From: Polytrichum commune
Taxonomy: Eukaryota > Streptophyta > Polytrichopsida > Polytrichales > Polytrichaceae
Reading direction: 5' to 3'
DNA: 64,000 nt
Assembly: GCA_950295325.1 (NCBI GenBank)
Contig: OX485808.1
Span: forward strand, 20,046,527 to 20,110,526
The notes beneath the pieces are model-generated. The model was not told where the DNA came from and ran no database searches. It saw nothing but the letters and a program-made list of their open reading frames with translations. Made by a program: the position numbers and the translations under genes. How positions within the stretch are numbered: position 1 is the first letter of the stretch; every line of letters begins with the position of its first letter. Of the stretch, positions 24,246-34,805 are shown in pieces.

Positions 24246-24257
24246 TGGTATCAGAGC
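24246..24257 (+). promoter_or_regulatory. Primer-binding site, initiator-Met tRNA
   Basis: TGGTATCAGAGC, complementary to the 3' end of plant initiator-methionine tRNA, lies just inside the 5' LTR, where minus-strand DNA synthesis starts. Confidence 0.93.
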
Positions 24258-24283
24258 AGGGTTCCAATATTTGAGCTAGCACT

Positions 24284-27200
24284 TTGAGGGAGACATGGCT
24301 ATCAAACCTGAGGGTTATTATGGTGAGCCCGGGGTTTCCAAAAGGTTGTGAGGCTCAAATTGGAACAAAGATCATGTGTAAATGGAATTTGACCATACCA
24401 TTAGTTCTAACGACAATGGTGGGCATGATGGTGGATTCAGTAAGGAAAATGGTGGAGTCCTTTGAAAGGGCTCCCGCACACCTCAAAAAAACATTTGGGG
24501 CCTAGAATACCGAATGCACCCAAAACCTTGGAGGGCATTAATATTGGATTGAAATTCCAATTCCAAATGCTTGGAAGGTATTGATATTGGAATGAATTTG
24601 GTGGAAATGAGGCGTCCGGGCCTCTTAAGGCGTATATGCGCGCATTTCACACCCAAATGAATTGTACACCTTAGATGAACGAGCTTTCTAAGAAATGCAT
24701 CGTTTTAGGTGGGTTTCAAAAGTGGGTGGTGAATACCAAGTTCAAATTTCCAAAGTTTATTGAGGTTGTGGCGGGGATCATCAAAATTGCCATGAGCATC
24801 AAGACCGATGACCCCATTAAACAATTTGGCGGTGCGTTACAACAATGGACGTTGAGGGGAGATAGGTACCCCGCCAAATAATACTTGTGCCGCGAACCGA
24901 ATGTAAGACGATGGCATTGTGGCCAAGGCTAGTAGCCTTAAGCCGAGGCCAAGTCTTTTGTACCTTGAGGCTCAAATGAATGGGAGAAATGTCTCATGTA
25001 TTGATAAAGAGGCTACCACTTCTTCTTGAGCCCAAAACTCATAAGGGAGTTGGGGCTTGCCGATTGGTAGAGCGGGCAAGCCCACCAAGGTGCGGTTTGG
25101 AAAGGGCGATCCGCATGAGACAAAGGAGGCCGCGATGCATGTAACCTTTCAACGTGGGACATTGGATTTTTGTCAAAATTTCACACCAAGTGAAATAGAT
25201 AAAATGCATGTTATTGTGAAGGCCGCCTTCTTTGAAACTCACATGATAGATGTGAGGTGCAAGCCGGTGTGCTTGCGGTGCATTATGATGTGTCATAATA
25301 GCAAAGAATTGAAGTTCAAATTAACAATGACTCCCTATGGTAGGAGGACCTAAGTTGAATTTGGTCTTAATGGACCGAATGAAAAAAAATAAAACATAAT
25401 GGTCGTGGTTCAATTGGAACAACTCCAAGGAACGTATGGGGAGGCTAGGAAAGATGGGCCTCCCCCAAACAACATTGGTGTGATGTTGGTGAGATACAAG
25501 GATGTATTCACCAATGTGTTGCCCAAAAAAAATTATCGCCAAGGAGTGAAAAATAACTTTGCTCAACGAGAGATTGAGTTCTTGAGGTATGTGGTGACAA
25601 ATGAAGTTGGTGGACGAAGATGAAGAATGTCAAGGCAATCCAAAAGGAGAATTGGCCCTTGATTCAAAAGGGCTTAGGTCATTTGTTGGCCTAGCCAATT
25701 AGTACCACAACTTCATTCGAGAGTTTTCTAAGGTTGCTAGGACTTTATTCAACTTATTGAGGAAAATGGCTATCCCAAGAGTGGGATGGGCCTTGTCACC
25801 AAGCCTTTGGGGGGCTCAAAAACAAGTTCTCTTCGCCGCCCGTGCTTAAGTTCGCGGACTTTGACAAACCTTTTGAGATGCATACGGGGGCAAGTGACTT
25901 TACCATTGGCGGATGTTGATCCAAGATGGATGCCCATTGCATATGGGAGCATTAAGCTTATAGGTTGTCAAACCTTGTGCGACTTGTGAAAGAAATAGCT
26001 ATCTCAAGAGTGGGATGAGCCTTGCCCCAAAGTCTTTGGGGAGCTTAATACAAAGTTGTCTTTGTCACCCGTGTTCAAGTTCGCGGAGCTTGACAAACCT
26101 TTTGAGGTGCATAAGGGGGGGGGGCGAGTGACTTTGCCATTGGCGGATGGTTAACGTAAGATGGATGGCCATTGCATATGAGAGCGTTAAGCTTGATGGC
26201 TATCCGACCTTATCCGACTTGTGGAAGAATTGGCTATCCCAAGAGTGGGATGAGCCTTGCCACCAAGTCTTTGGGGAGCTTGAGAACAAATTTTCTTCGC
26301 CGCCCGTGCTCAAGTTCGCGGAGCTTCACAAACCTTTTGAGGTGCATACGGGGGTGAGTGACTTTGCCAATGGTGGATTATGTGTAATTGGATGGCCATT
26401 GCATATGAGAGCATGAAGCTCGATGGTTGTCAAAGAAGACAACCAACTCATGACAAAGAACTTTTTGCCGTAGTGCATTGCTTGAAGATGTGGCGACACT
26501 ATTTAGGGTCGCACAAAGCAAAGGTCTATATGGACAATGTGTCCTAAAATAATTTTAACATTCAAGCGCAAGTGAGCGCCAAGTCATTGCGGTGGCATGA
26601 TAGTTTGGCGCTTATGAAGGTGGATTTGATCCACAAACCGGACCGTGGAAAGGTGGTGCCGGATGCGCGAAGTAGACCGGAAGAGTTCCAAGCAATGAGA
26701 ACCATCCAAACCTTATGGCTAATGTGTGCCGGCGAAGGAAACTTGTGATGCAAGATACGGGAGGGGTAAATTAACTACCCCAAAGTACAAAAGCTTTTAG
26801 GTGAGCTTCGCAAGAGCAAGGTGCTTAAAGAGGTTAAGTTGGTGGACGGATTGTTCAAGTGCAAGCAAAGTTGGGTGTATGTGCCACAAGGCAAGTTGAG
26901 GCTATCAGTTTTGAAGGAGGAATATGATAGTCCTATTGCCGGCCATAGAGGAGAAAAAGAAAACCACCATAGAATGGTGTCAAAGAGGTACCATTGGCGG
27001 TGCATAAAAGAGGATATAACCCACTTTGTGAAGGCGTGAATAAAGTGCCAAGTGAACCGAGCCTCTTATAAAAAGCAAAGCGGTTTCTTGCAACCGTTGC
27101 CTATCCCGTGGGCGCCATGGCATAGTATGTGCATGGACTTGATCACAAGTTTGCCGGAGTCACATGGGTATGATGTCATCTTGTTGATGGTAGAGCGGTT

Positions 27201-28240
27201 TGCCAAGTTGGCACACATGGTGCCGATTGTGGGAACCGCCACCGCATTGGAGACCGCATAGCCTTTTCTCAAAGGATGGTTGAGGCACCACGGGTTGCCA
27301 AAAGTGATTGTGTGGGATCAAGATTCAAAGTTGACAAGTGCATTTTCAATGCATTTCTCTAAGGAGGTCGGAATGAAACTAAGGTTTAGCACGACCTTGC
27401 ATTCCCAAATGGATGGGAAAACGGAGCGTGTGAATGGAGTCTTGAAGCAATACTTGAGGAACTTGGTGGGGGCGGACCAAGGAGATTGGACGGACTATGT
27501 GGGTCGAGCGGAGGGTAATTGCAATGTTGCCACGCACTTGGCTACCAAGGGGTGGTCTTTCGTGGTGGCTTATGGAGTGGATGCGCTCCAACCTATTAAC
27601 CTAGCTCTCGAGGGGGCACATTCAACACTAGAGTTCAACCAAGATGGTGAGGACTTGGCCAAGGATGGTAAACAAGTCTTGGAGATGACCAAGTTGTTGG
27701 TGGAGAAAGCCCGAAGGTGCTACGGCGTGCAAATTAATGCCGGAAGACGCGAAGTGGAGTATGAGGTGGGCCGAAAAGGTGTTGTTGAATGTGGACAACT
27801 TCACGTTGCCCAAAGGCCTTACTCCAAAAGTTCATGTCCAAAATTGGAGCTTCGTTTTCCATTGTGGAATAAATGTTCAAGGACATGTATAAGTTGGAAT
27901 TACCGCCGGAGATCAAAGTGCATCCGACATTTCATGTCTCATTACGAAAGTCATTTTAGGACGACACCTTGTGGCCCGAACACAAGCAAGTGATTAGGCC
28001 ACGTCCCGACCTTGTGGAGGTCATTTGGAACATGAGGTAGGAGGGCATCCTCAAGTGTAGGAAGCCCAAGTGAAAAGGAAAGAAAATGTACAAAGGAGTA
28101 CTTGGTGAAATGGTGAGGATACCATGAGAAAGAAACCGCTTGGGTGGCGGCAAGAGACATGGTGAACACCAATGAATTGGTGAAGCACTTTGAAGAAACT
28201 AAGGCTAAGGATTCCAATAAAATGAAGCGTAGGCATTGAT
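24284..28240 (+). pseudogene. Chromovirus gag-pol remnants
   Basis: Order seen: gag-like pieces (24284-24881) with a degraded zinc-knuckle-like CREPN..RWHCGQ; a protease-like region (25057-25353, TLDFCQNFTPSEIDKMHVI); the entry into RT (25399-25550, RYKDVFTNVLPK); then a direct jump to FAQREIEFLRYVV (about 25560), so the RT palm with its YxDD is absent. RNase H is triplicated (25768-26440). Integrase follows: an HHCC-like region (26930-27080), MDLITSLP (27136), VWDQDSK (27313) and GKTERVN (27418). A chromodomain (EYLVKW...WVAARDMVNTNELVKHFE, 28097-28190) has a TGA at 28114-28116. Stops at 27037-27039 and 27259-27261 break the integrase. It cannot make working enzymes. Confidence 0.9.
25768..26440 (+). 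repeat. Tandem triplication of the RNase H segment
   Basis: Three consecutive copies with a period of about 225-235 bp begin at 25768, 25991 and 26227 with 'ggctatcccaagagtgggat' or a close variant. Each encodes the same stretch (W.EPC.KVFGELK/N..SSPPVLKFAELDKPFEVHTG.SDFA.GG) in shifting frames. Copies differ by scattered substitutions and small indels (for example a G run at about 26117-26124 in copy 2), so the triplication predates the recent insertion. Confidence 0.85.
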
Positions 28241-28254
28241 GAGGACATCAATCT

Positions 28255-29056
28255 CCTTTAGTGGGGGAGACACGCTAGTTGCACACTTAGCTTCGAGGTT
28301 AATTGCTCCACAACATGAACTTGTTCTTTGGCTTGAGGGAATAAAGTCCAAACTTTAGTGGTGCAAAGAGAAAAGTATGAGATGAGGTCCTAGTCTTGTA
28401 CTTGTGCTTGGTTAATGGAAGAGGGGGAATAGATATGCCAAACTAGGTTGGGTAAGCCGAGTAATTGGGGGCCATGGCTTGGAGGGGCCTTGGATATATA
28501 ACACCAAGAAACTTCTTAGTTGTGGGCTTGTCCGGGCGGGGGCAAGGTGATGGCGCGTGCTCATAAAAGTGCTACCCGCGAGCTAACGAGAGTTGGCGCA
28601 TGGGAGTCATGAACCCATGTCTCAAAAGACCAAAGTGGGAACCGAGTCGGGCGGGACTTGGCATCACCCCCGTGCGATCGAGGCGTGGCTTAACAATGGA
28701 AAACCATCTCGGAGTTGCAACCGAGACAACTTAGTGGAAGCGTTGAGTCTCGCCTAGATGTGTCACGTTAGGCTCGTGGAGCCTAACGGGGGAGGCCCCA
28801 AAGGAGGGGCAACCCAAGTGAGTCCCAAAGTAGGTGGGTCTAGTATAGGTTAGGTCCTTGGATGAAAGATCCAAGGTCGCTAACGGACCACCTAGGAACG
28901 ACACCTTTGGGACTATGCCAAATTTGAAGATGCATTGTGGGGGTCGCGCCCTAAGGTAAACACAATGCGGCACCATAGAGGATGGCAACTTGAGAATTGG
29001 TGTGCCGACTACGAGTATAGTCGATGAGGGCATCGACTCCGTTTGGTGGGGGTGAG
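28255..29056 (+). other. Chromovirus 3' non-coding region with polypurine-like tracts
   Basis: After the chromodomain there are about 800 bp without coding sense. A 'gtgggggaga' tract at 28261-28270 looks like a polypurine tract but is not next to the LTR. A second one, 'ggtgggggtgag' at 29045-29056, directly abuts the 3' LTR and is the likely functional primer for plus-strand synthesis. Confidence 0.55.
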
Positions 29057-30028
29057 TGTCGCGCACCTCTCCATGAGGAGTGCCCGAAACACCATGGGCA
29101 CAAGGGGGACCCCGGAGTGACACCCGGGACTTGTGGCGCCGTTGGTGAGAGGGCCCAAGTGATCCTAGTGTGGGTGAGGGCCCCGGGCGTTGGGAACGCC
29201 TCCCACCCACGAAGACTAGGAGGCACAAGGGTAAGGCCATGAGTTATGCGTAGCTCATGGCGTGGTGATTCTAGAAAGCTCAAGAACACCTCAATCGGAG
29301 GTGTGAGCTAGGAGTTATGGCCATTTGAGTGGGGCGCTGTCCCGGGACAGCGCCCTGGTACAGCAGTGCCTGGGAGTGATTCCCGGGACTGCCAAGGTTC
29401 AAACAGGCATAACTTCCTCAATACTTGCCCGAATGGGGCAAGTGAGGAGTCCATCGGCATCTACGTGAAGCGTAGATGAAGATGGTGTGGTTGGTTGCTA
29501 GCCTCGGACATCATACAAGGAAGTTATGATGGTCTGAAGCTGCTGGGGGGTTCTAGGCCCAGCAGCTAAAGGAAAATGTCCACTTGGCCCCAACTCTTGG
29601 TAGAGAGACAAGAGGTTGGTTCACGGTGGGGTAGGGGCCCCGCGTGAAGTCCTAGAGGCTTATATGGGTGAGGTGGTGTGGCCTCACCCACCCGAGGCCG
29701 AACGGCAAGGCCTCCATGGGCATTGGCCCATTGTGAGGCCATAGTTGCCTAGTATGGTTCGGGTTGTTGTAGTGTTGCTCCGGCAATGCGATGATCAACA
29801 TGGGATTGGACTTCCATGGATGGAAGTTCACATCTAGGAATGGGTTACCGATTAAGGGGTGAGTCCCGAAAGCAAAGTAGGAGGGTTGGTTCCCTCCTAT
29901 GAACTATAAGGTCCGGGGTAGGAGGAGCTAATCATTAGCATGGCGGAATGCGAATGGTTAGCGCTCGTAACCTTTGCTAGAATTAAAAATTGGCAAGATT
30001 GTCAAGGGGGCTAGCAAGGGTTGCGACA
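29057..30028 (+). repeat. 3' LTR of chromovirus
   Basis: 972 bp, same ends as the 5' LTR. By eye it differs from it at four sites: ccattgg/ccgttgg, tatgacc/tatggcc, tcggatt/tcgggtt and agtccac/agttcac. This is about 0.4 percent divergence. Confidence 0.95.
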
Positions 30029-32094
30029 GCGCTGATAACTGGGGTGGGAGCTTGTTTTTGTGCCACCATCACCAGGTCCTCCGTCGTTGACGTCAATGCC
30101 GAAATATCGAGCATCTTCGCAGACGATGAAGGCTCCGTCATGCTATCAATGTTAGTCGGATGTTTCTGACTCTGATTCTGAAGAATCATTCGCATCATGT
30201 CCTCCATGCGCTTGGTTGAGGCTGCCACATTCTCTCCAAGGCGTGTGACGCTGCCCTCCAAATCCGTCACTCGAGTGCGCATCGACTCCATTTCCGAGCC
30301 ATGATCGGGACGCGCTCGGCGCTTTTCCTCCTGTATGCGTTGGTACTCTTTGGCAACCTCGGCGTCAACCTCTGCATCGTACGGTGCCCTGTTCTTCAAC
30401 ATCGCCTGCATGGCACATTAAAGTCATTACGGATGAAAGGGGACGTCGACAACAATGCGTTCCAACAGGTGCAGGTCTCGTGACGCCTTTGGAAGTGCCA
30501 TGATTAACATCGAACATCAACTCAAACAACTAGAGTTACATTGCCGGCTCATCGGACGTCTAAGTAAACGTGTTGGATGACATTTGTTGTCGACATTGAC
30601 ATTGTAGGGAATAAGGGCCATCACAGATTTATAAAGAGAATTGCAACATTGTCAGCCATGTCAACATAGACATAGTGGCACTCTTACCAGACGGGAGACG
30701 ACCTCCCTTTCAATAGCTTTCAGTTGAGCTGTGGTCGATCCTTTCCCTTTTGAAATTGAGCGCATGTGCTGAGACTTCAAATGCGCAGCCTCGGTGGCGC
30801 GCATACCTACAAGTGTTTTCCAATGTTCTGCATCCACATCGGCTGGTTTACCCGTATTGTTGTCTATGAGCTGGTTTAACCTCCACCGGGTGTTGATGAG
30901 TACCTTTGTTATAATAGGCCGCATCCACTTCTCGCACACTTTGTCACAATGCCCGCACATCTCCCAGTCTGCGTGCCGGACACACACGTCAATGCCATCA
31001 CATTCACTTCACAAGCGACCAACACTGGGTGCCCATACTACACCCACGTTAGAAAGGGTACAAACCAGTATGTCACCACAAGAGAGAAAATTAATATCAT
31101 CGACGTCCCTATGGACGTCGATAGCGATTGTCGAGCGTTTCAGTACACATGTCCACAAAAACGCACGGACGTCCTGTTCGGCATCCACTCACAGATTGTC
31201 AGCATGACACTCTGTGCTAAATACATGTCCACCCTGACGTCAGCGAGAATGTCATGCCTGCCTACATAGACATACACCCTGTTGCTCATGTCCAGAATGA
31301 TGTTTGGTTGCACTTAAAATGTCAGATTCGGGTTTCACATCGCAAATTAACGCGACACATGCATGCCAAAAAATTGATGTGCAAACCTTACCTGTGTATA
31401 GGCGTTTGAATAATTGCTTCCTCTCGTGCCGTGGCTGGCCTTCCCATCCCGTCGTGGGATCCAGGTCCTTTGCATACTTCTTGATGTCGGCGCACAAGAC
31501 AGCCTTCATGGCGCCAAAAGGCTGCCCTTGCGCATCCAGCTCCACACGTTTCTTCAAGGCAGTGCTCCCCCCTCCCTTACGTGTTGGTAGTGGAAGTGAT
31601 GTTTCAATCCCATCACTGTTCTCCTGATCGCCGTCTGATTCCGTGCCCGAGTTGGTTGCGTATCCTCGGCTACAACAACCACATTCCACAATCAAGGAAT
31701 CTCCAGGTGCACACATATGCAACTACCCACTGAGCTTGAGCAGCCACATTGCAACCAGTTACTGCCCCTATGAATCATACACGCAGTCAAGAGCATGGAC
31801 GAGCAACTTCAGAGTTCAGGAAGATTACCAATCACGATGTTCAAGCTGTAGCTGAAGAGTACCCATCATAGATGACCTGGTTGTCCAAGAGGGTATATCC
31901 ATTCGATAGGTTTAGGGTCCAGGAAGATTACCCATAGACATGAACTGGTTGAGTTTAAGAGATAACCAATTCACTGCTGAGAGGTCGAAAGCGGCCAATT
32001 ACATTGACCCGTGTGAAGGATCAACCCTAATGTCGGCTCCATCAACTAATTGGGGGTTGTGCGCCATAGGAGCTAAGCCATAAGAGCATCCCCA

Positions 32095-32345
32095 CTAGAC
32101 CGGGCACCGCCCCGGGCATAATTGCACCGGTGGCACCCCGGGCATAGTGTGGGTTTACCCGACATATTGTTGGAGCCCACTAGCTCGGGTATATGCCCCT
32201 CTTCGAGGCCGGCCCCCGCCCGGTATTACCCCCTTGCCCGATTCCATTAGCCTTGCCCGATGCCTTGCCCGGATACCGATTCCGTGCCCGATGTGTTGCC
32301 CGATTCCCTACCCGATCCCTTTCGGTTCTCCGCCCGGAAATATAC
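32095..32345. repeat. GC-rich ttgcccgat sub-repeats
   Basis: Irregular array of 'ttgcccgat', 'cccgggca' and related units within the Tourist-like element. Composition is far more GC-rich than the rest of that element. Confidence 0.65.
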
Positions 32346-32547
32346 TAAAATCCCTCGTTAACTAATTCACTAATTAACTAATTCACTAATCATACTAGAT
32401 TTTCATCAATCACGAAATAAAACATTACACTAATATCACTATATGAGTTAATTTGAGACTTTCTATTGTCACCCATTAATATATGGACCGCAACAACATG
32501 GTCTAATGTTTGAGTCGTCCTACCTAAACCATCTTGAAATGGGTTCT

Positions 32548-32718
32548 TAAAGACTGCAGATTTGTTTTCTTGGTTTTCCAGCTGCAATTTCAAGACTTTG
32601 GGGGCATGTTATATACCGCTGGAAAGATATTTTCAATACCTTTCCAACGGTATATAACATGCCCCCAAATTCTTAAAATTTCAGCTGTAAAACCCACAAA
32701 ACAAATCTGCAGTCTTTT
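32548..32718. repeat. Near-perfect ~170-bp palindrome (nested foldback MITE)
   Basis: It opens AAAGACTGCAGATTTGTTTT and closes with the reverse complement ('aaaacaaatctgcagtcttt'). The inner arms match around 'gggggcatgttatata' and 'tatataacatgccccc'. The loop is about 20 bp. A transcript would form a long hairpin. A fragment of the end ('gactgcagatc') is repeated just after 32722. Confidence 0.88.
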
Positions 32719-34198
32719 AGTGACTGCAGATCAGGGTGGTCAAAAGCTCATGGTCCCATAACCGTCGTCAAAACCCCAAGTTGCAGGTATAAAGGAAAAA
32801 ATTCATGGAGCTCCAGGGAGCTGGAGCGTGGCGTGGTTTGTGTATGTGTTTGTGTTTGTGTTTGTGTCTGTGTCTAGCATAGTGCGTTGCTACATTGATC
32901 CAAAATTGTGCATTCTTCTGCCCTATCCCTCTCCTGGCATCCGACTGGTGGACGTTAGAACTTGGCGTCCTGGGCACCGGATTTCCAGGAGTGCCGTTCA
33001 ACTGACTTATACCTCTGCTGGTGGGGACGCTCTAAGGACCTGCTAGAGACAACTACAGGTGACGTCTACTAATTGCGCAGACTGCAATACCGATTATGCC
33101 CACGCCCCGACTCTGATTCCAGCAGAGATCGAAATGTCACTTTTCAAATTGGATGTCCACTTGGACAACCAGATGTCTAACCGACATCCACTGTGACACA
33201 TGGGCCTAGACGCGGCTCAATGGAACTGGTCGAACAGGCGCGGACATCACGACGATGAAGACTGGTTGTGCTCTACGCTAGCATCAACACCAGGAAGAGG
33301 TCAGGAAAGGAGGAGAAAGACCCACTTACCTCCAGGATTGCTCCGGCACGTCCTTAGCCGCATCCTCCTCCGATGATGATACCTCGATTATGCGGCGGCG
33401 TCTTGCCGGGGGTGAGCCACGCCTCCCAACCACATGCCGCGGGTCCTCTCTGGCCTTGGATCGCCGCTCTCCAGCTGCGCGCCTGTGTTCTACCAATGTT
33501 GCTGGAGACATCTCCTTGCACTTCGCAATGCGATCCCGTGTCCGCAGCATCTTGGACACCCAAAAGCAACACAGCGCGTCGGAAAAGCAACACAAGGGCG
33601 TGGGAAGGCAGTGCAGCGCCGTAGGGAAAGCAACACATCGGCGTCACAATGGAGACTAGCGGACATAGGTAAGAGGATCTATGCACCTCGGCATCGGAGA
33701 AGACCTATGGCCGACTGTGACCCTATGCCCAACCCACTGGAGGCCGTACAGGCACCTAAAACCGGGGGTTGCCGCGTGTCCGCATGCGGGCTTCCCCAGT
33801 GCCATTGTCGGAGTTCGGCTTCCAGTGGCCGAGAGCGGCGAAAAATTTGAACTTGACCGTGACCTAAATTGTGATGCATGCATATGAGATGGAAGATTTA
33901 CCTGTTTTGGAAATGGGTTGATAGCGATGCTCAATGACTCAGTGGGTGTTGTGAAATTTTCACTCCCAAAGAAGTTGAGCAAGCGTAAGCGGCGGCGACG
34001 GTGTGCACATTGGGTTCTTTGAATTGTGTTGGGTTTTTGGGATGGCATCATTGCATTCTTCTCTTCGCATTCAAACACCAAAGTGGACAACACTGCAGCG
34101 GCCTCGGAGTCATCCGCATCCACCCTTTGCGGATGTTGTGATGTGTCTATAAAACGGACAACCCTACCAGGCTTTCGTGCTGAACGCGACACCGCCAT

Positions 34199-34805
34199 GC
34201 TGCTAAGGGATGTTCAAGCAATGAGCGTACAAAGGTGAAGCCGCAACACTTAGGGTTTAAAGAATGTCGGCGAGCCTTCTCAGGGTCCTCTGGGGCATCC
34301 ACTGCCTGGAATACCCTCTGGGACACGTGGGAAAAGGTCAGTTACATTGTTTTTTTACTGGCGTCGTAGATACCAATGTTTTCTTGGACGTCATGTAAGA
34401 CACCCAATGCGACATGTGCTTAATTCGAACACTGTGCGCTCCCCATTGTGTGCGGGAATGAAAGATCCAGGTCATCGACGTGACCATTATGGTTTCGATG
34501 TTCTGCAGCAGTCAAATCCCTCACGTGGGTGTGTATGGAACACACTGCCGTGTAGTGTGTGACCTTTATTTTGGTGTCCAGGAAGATGTCACAATTGACG
34601 CCGACAGATCAACAGCAATGTCTCCATGGACATTCTCAGTGACATCCACCCTGGAAGAGACACTCCGCATAGTGTCAACGAATGGTGTCCTCTGTTTATA
34701 TCAATGCTCATGCGCAACACGACCACGCGGAGACCTTGCGGAAGCGATGCAGGGTGTGTAACATCGGCCCAGTGAGGTAACATCTTCCAATTCGGGACAC
34801 GCAAC
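34199..34805. promoter_or_regulatory. Putative bidirectional promoter of the CACTA genes
   Basis: About 607 bp between the start codons of the minus-strand TNPA-like gene and the plus-strand transposase. It is rich in gacgtc/gtgacat-type motifs like those at the element ends, so TNPA-like binding here could autoregulate both genes. No clear TATA box is assigned. Confidence 0.45.

Larger units (their letters stand above)
23272..30028 (+). mobile_element. Complete LTR retrotransposon, Ty3/gypsy chromovirus, coding-defective
   Basis: Two 972-bp LTRs (TGTCGC...GCGACA) flank a 4813-bp interior. The target-site duplication is GCGCT (23267-23271 and 30029-30033). The primer-binding site TGGTATCAGAGC starts three bases after the 5' LTR. 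The LTRs differ at four positions that I can see, all transitions. The interior holds remnants of gag, protease, a reverse transcriptase with its core missing, RNase H, integrase and a chromodomain, all broken by stops and frameshifts. Together these suggest a recent insertion mobilised by another copy's proteins. The solo LTR at 13596-14568 belongs to the same family. Confidence 0.96.
32084..33032. mobile_element. Tourist-like (PIF/Harbinger) MITE
   Basis: The TIRs are GAGCATCCCCACTAG at the left and, inverted, GAGCGTCCCCACCAGCAG at the right. Both ends are flanked by TAA (32081-32083 and 33033-33035), the 3-bp target duplication typical of PIF/Harbinger elements. At 949 bp it is long for a MITE. 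The left part holds GC-rich ttgcccgat sub-repeats (32090-32345), and the middle holds a nested palindrome. No transposase. It lies in intron 2 of the TNPA-like gene and so may have been tolerated. Confidence 0.85.
22508..34198 (-). pseudogene. TNPA / Ptta-En/Spm-like accessory protein, split by a chromovirus
   Basis: Probable DNA-binding partner of the transposase that recognises subterminal repeats. Predicted exons, all on GT/AG sites and in phase: 34198-33902, 33550-33330, 31669-31392, 30968-30688, 30405-22960 (with the chromovirus and one GCGCT copy removed), and 22735-22508. Together they give about 663 codons without an internal stop. Exon 2 is basic and ends in an acidic EVSSSEED stretch. 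Exon 3 has a PTTGWEGQPRHERKQLFKRL segment. Exon 4 has a CGHC pair and the Ptta/En/Spm (Transposase_24) core around AEHWKTLVGMRATEAAHLKS. Exon 5 has a coiled-coil-like stretch, then an acidic tail. The Tourist-like MITE lies in intron 2. The last exon could instead splice at AAG|GTGAGG (about 22613). Confidence 0.82.

Noticed and set aside
25768-26440. CRISPR-like or satellite array
   Set aside because: Repeats are coding-derived RNase H copies of about 230 bp without spacers, in a plant retrotransposon.
33354-33850. ORFs of 80-138 codons antisense or out of frame to the TNPA-like exons 1 and 2
   Set aside because: Shadows of the real exon frames, which are supported by splice phases.
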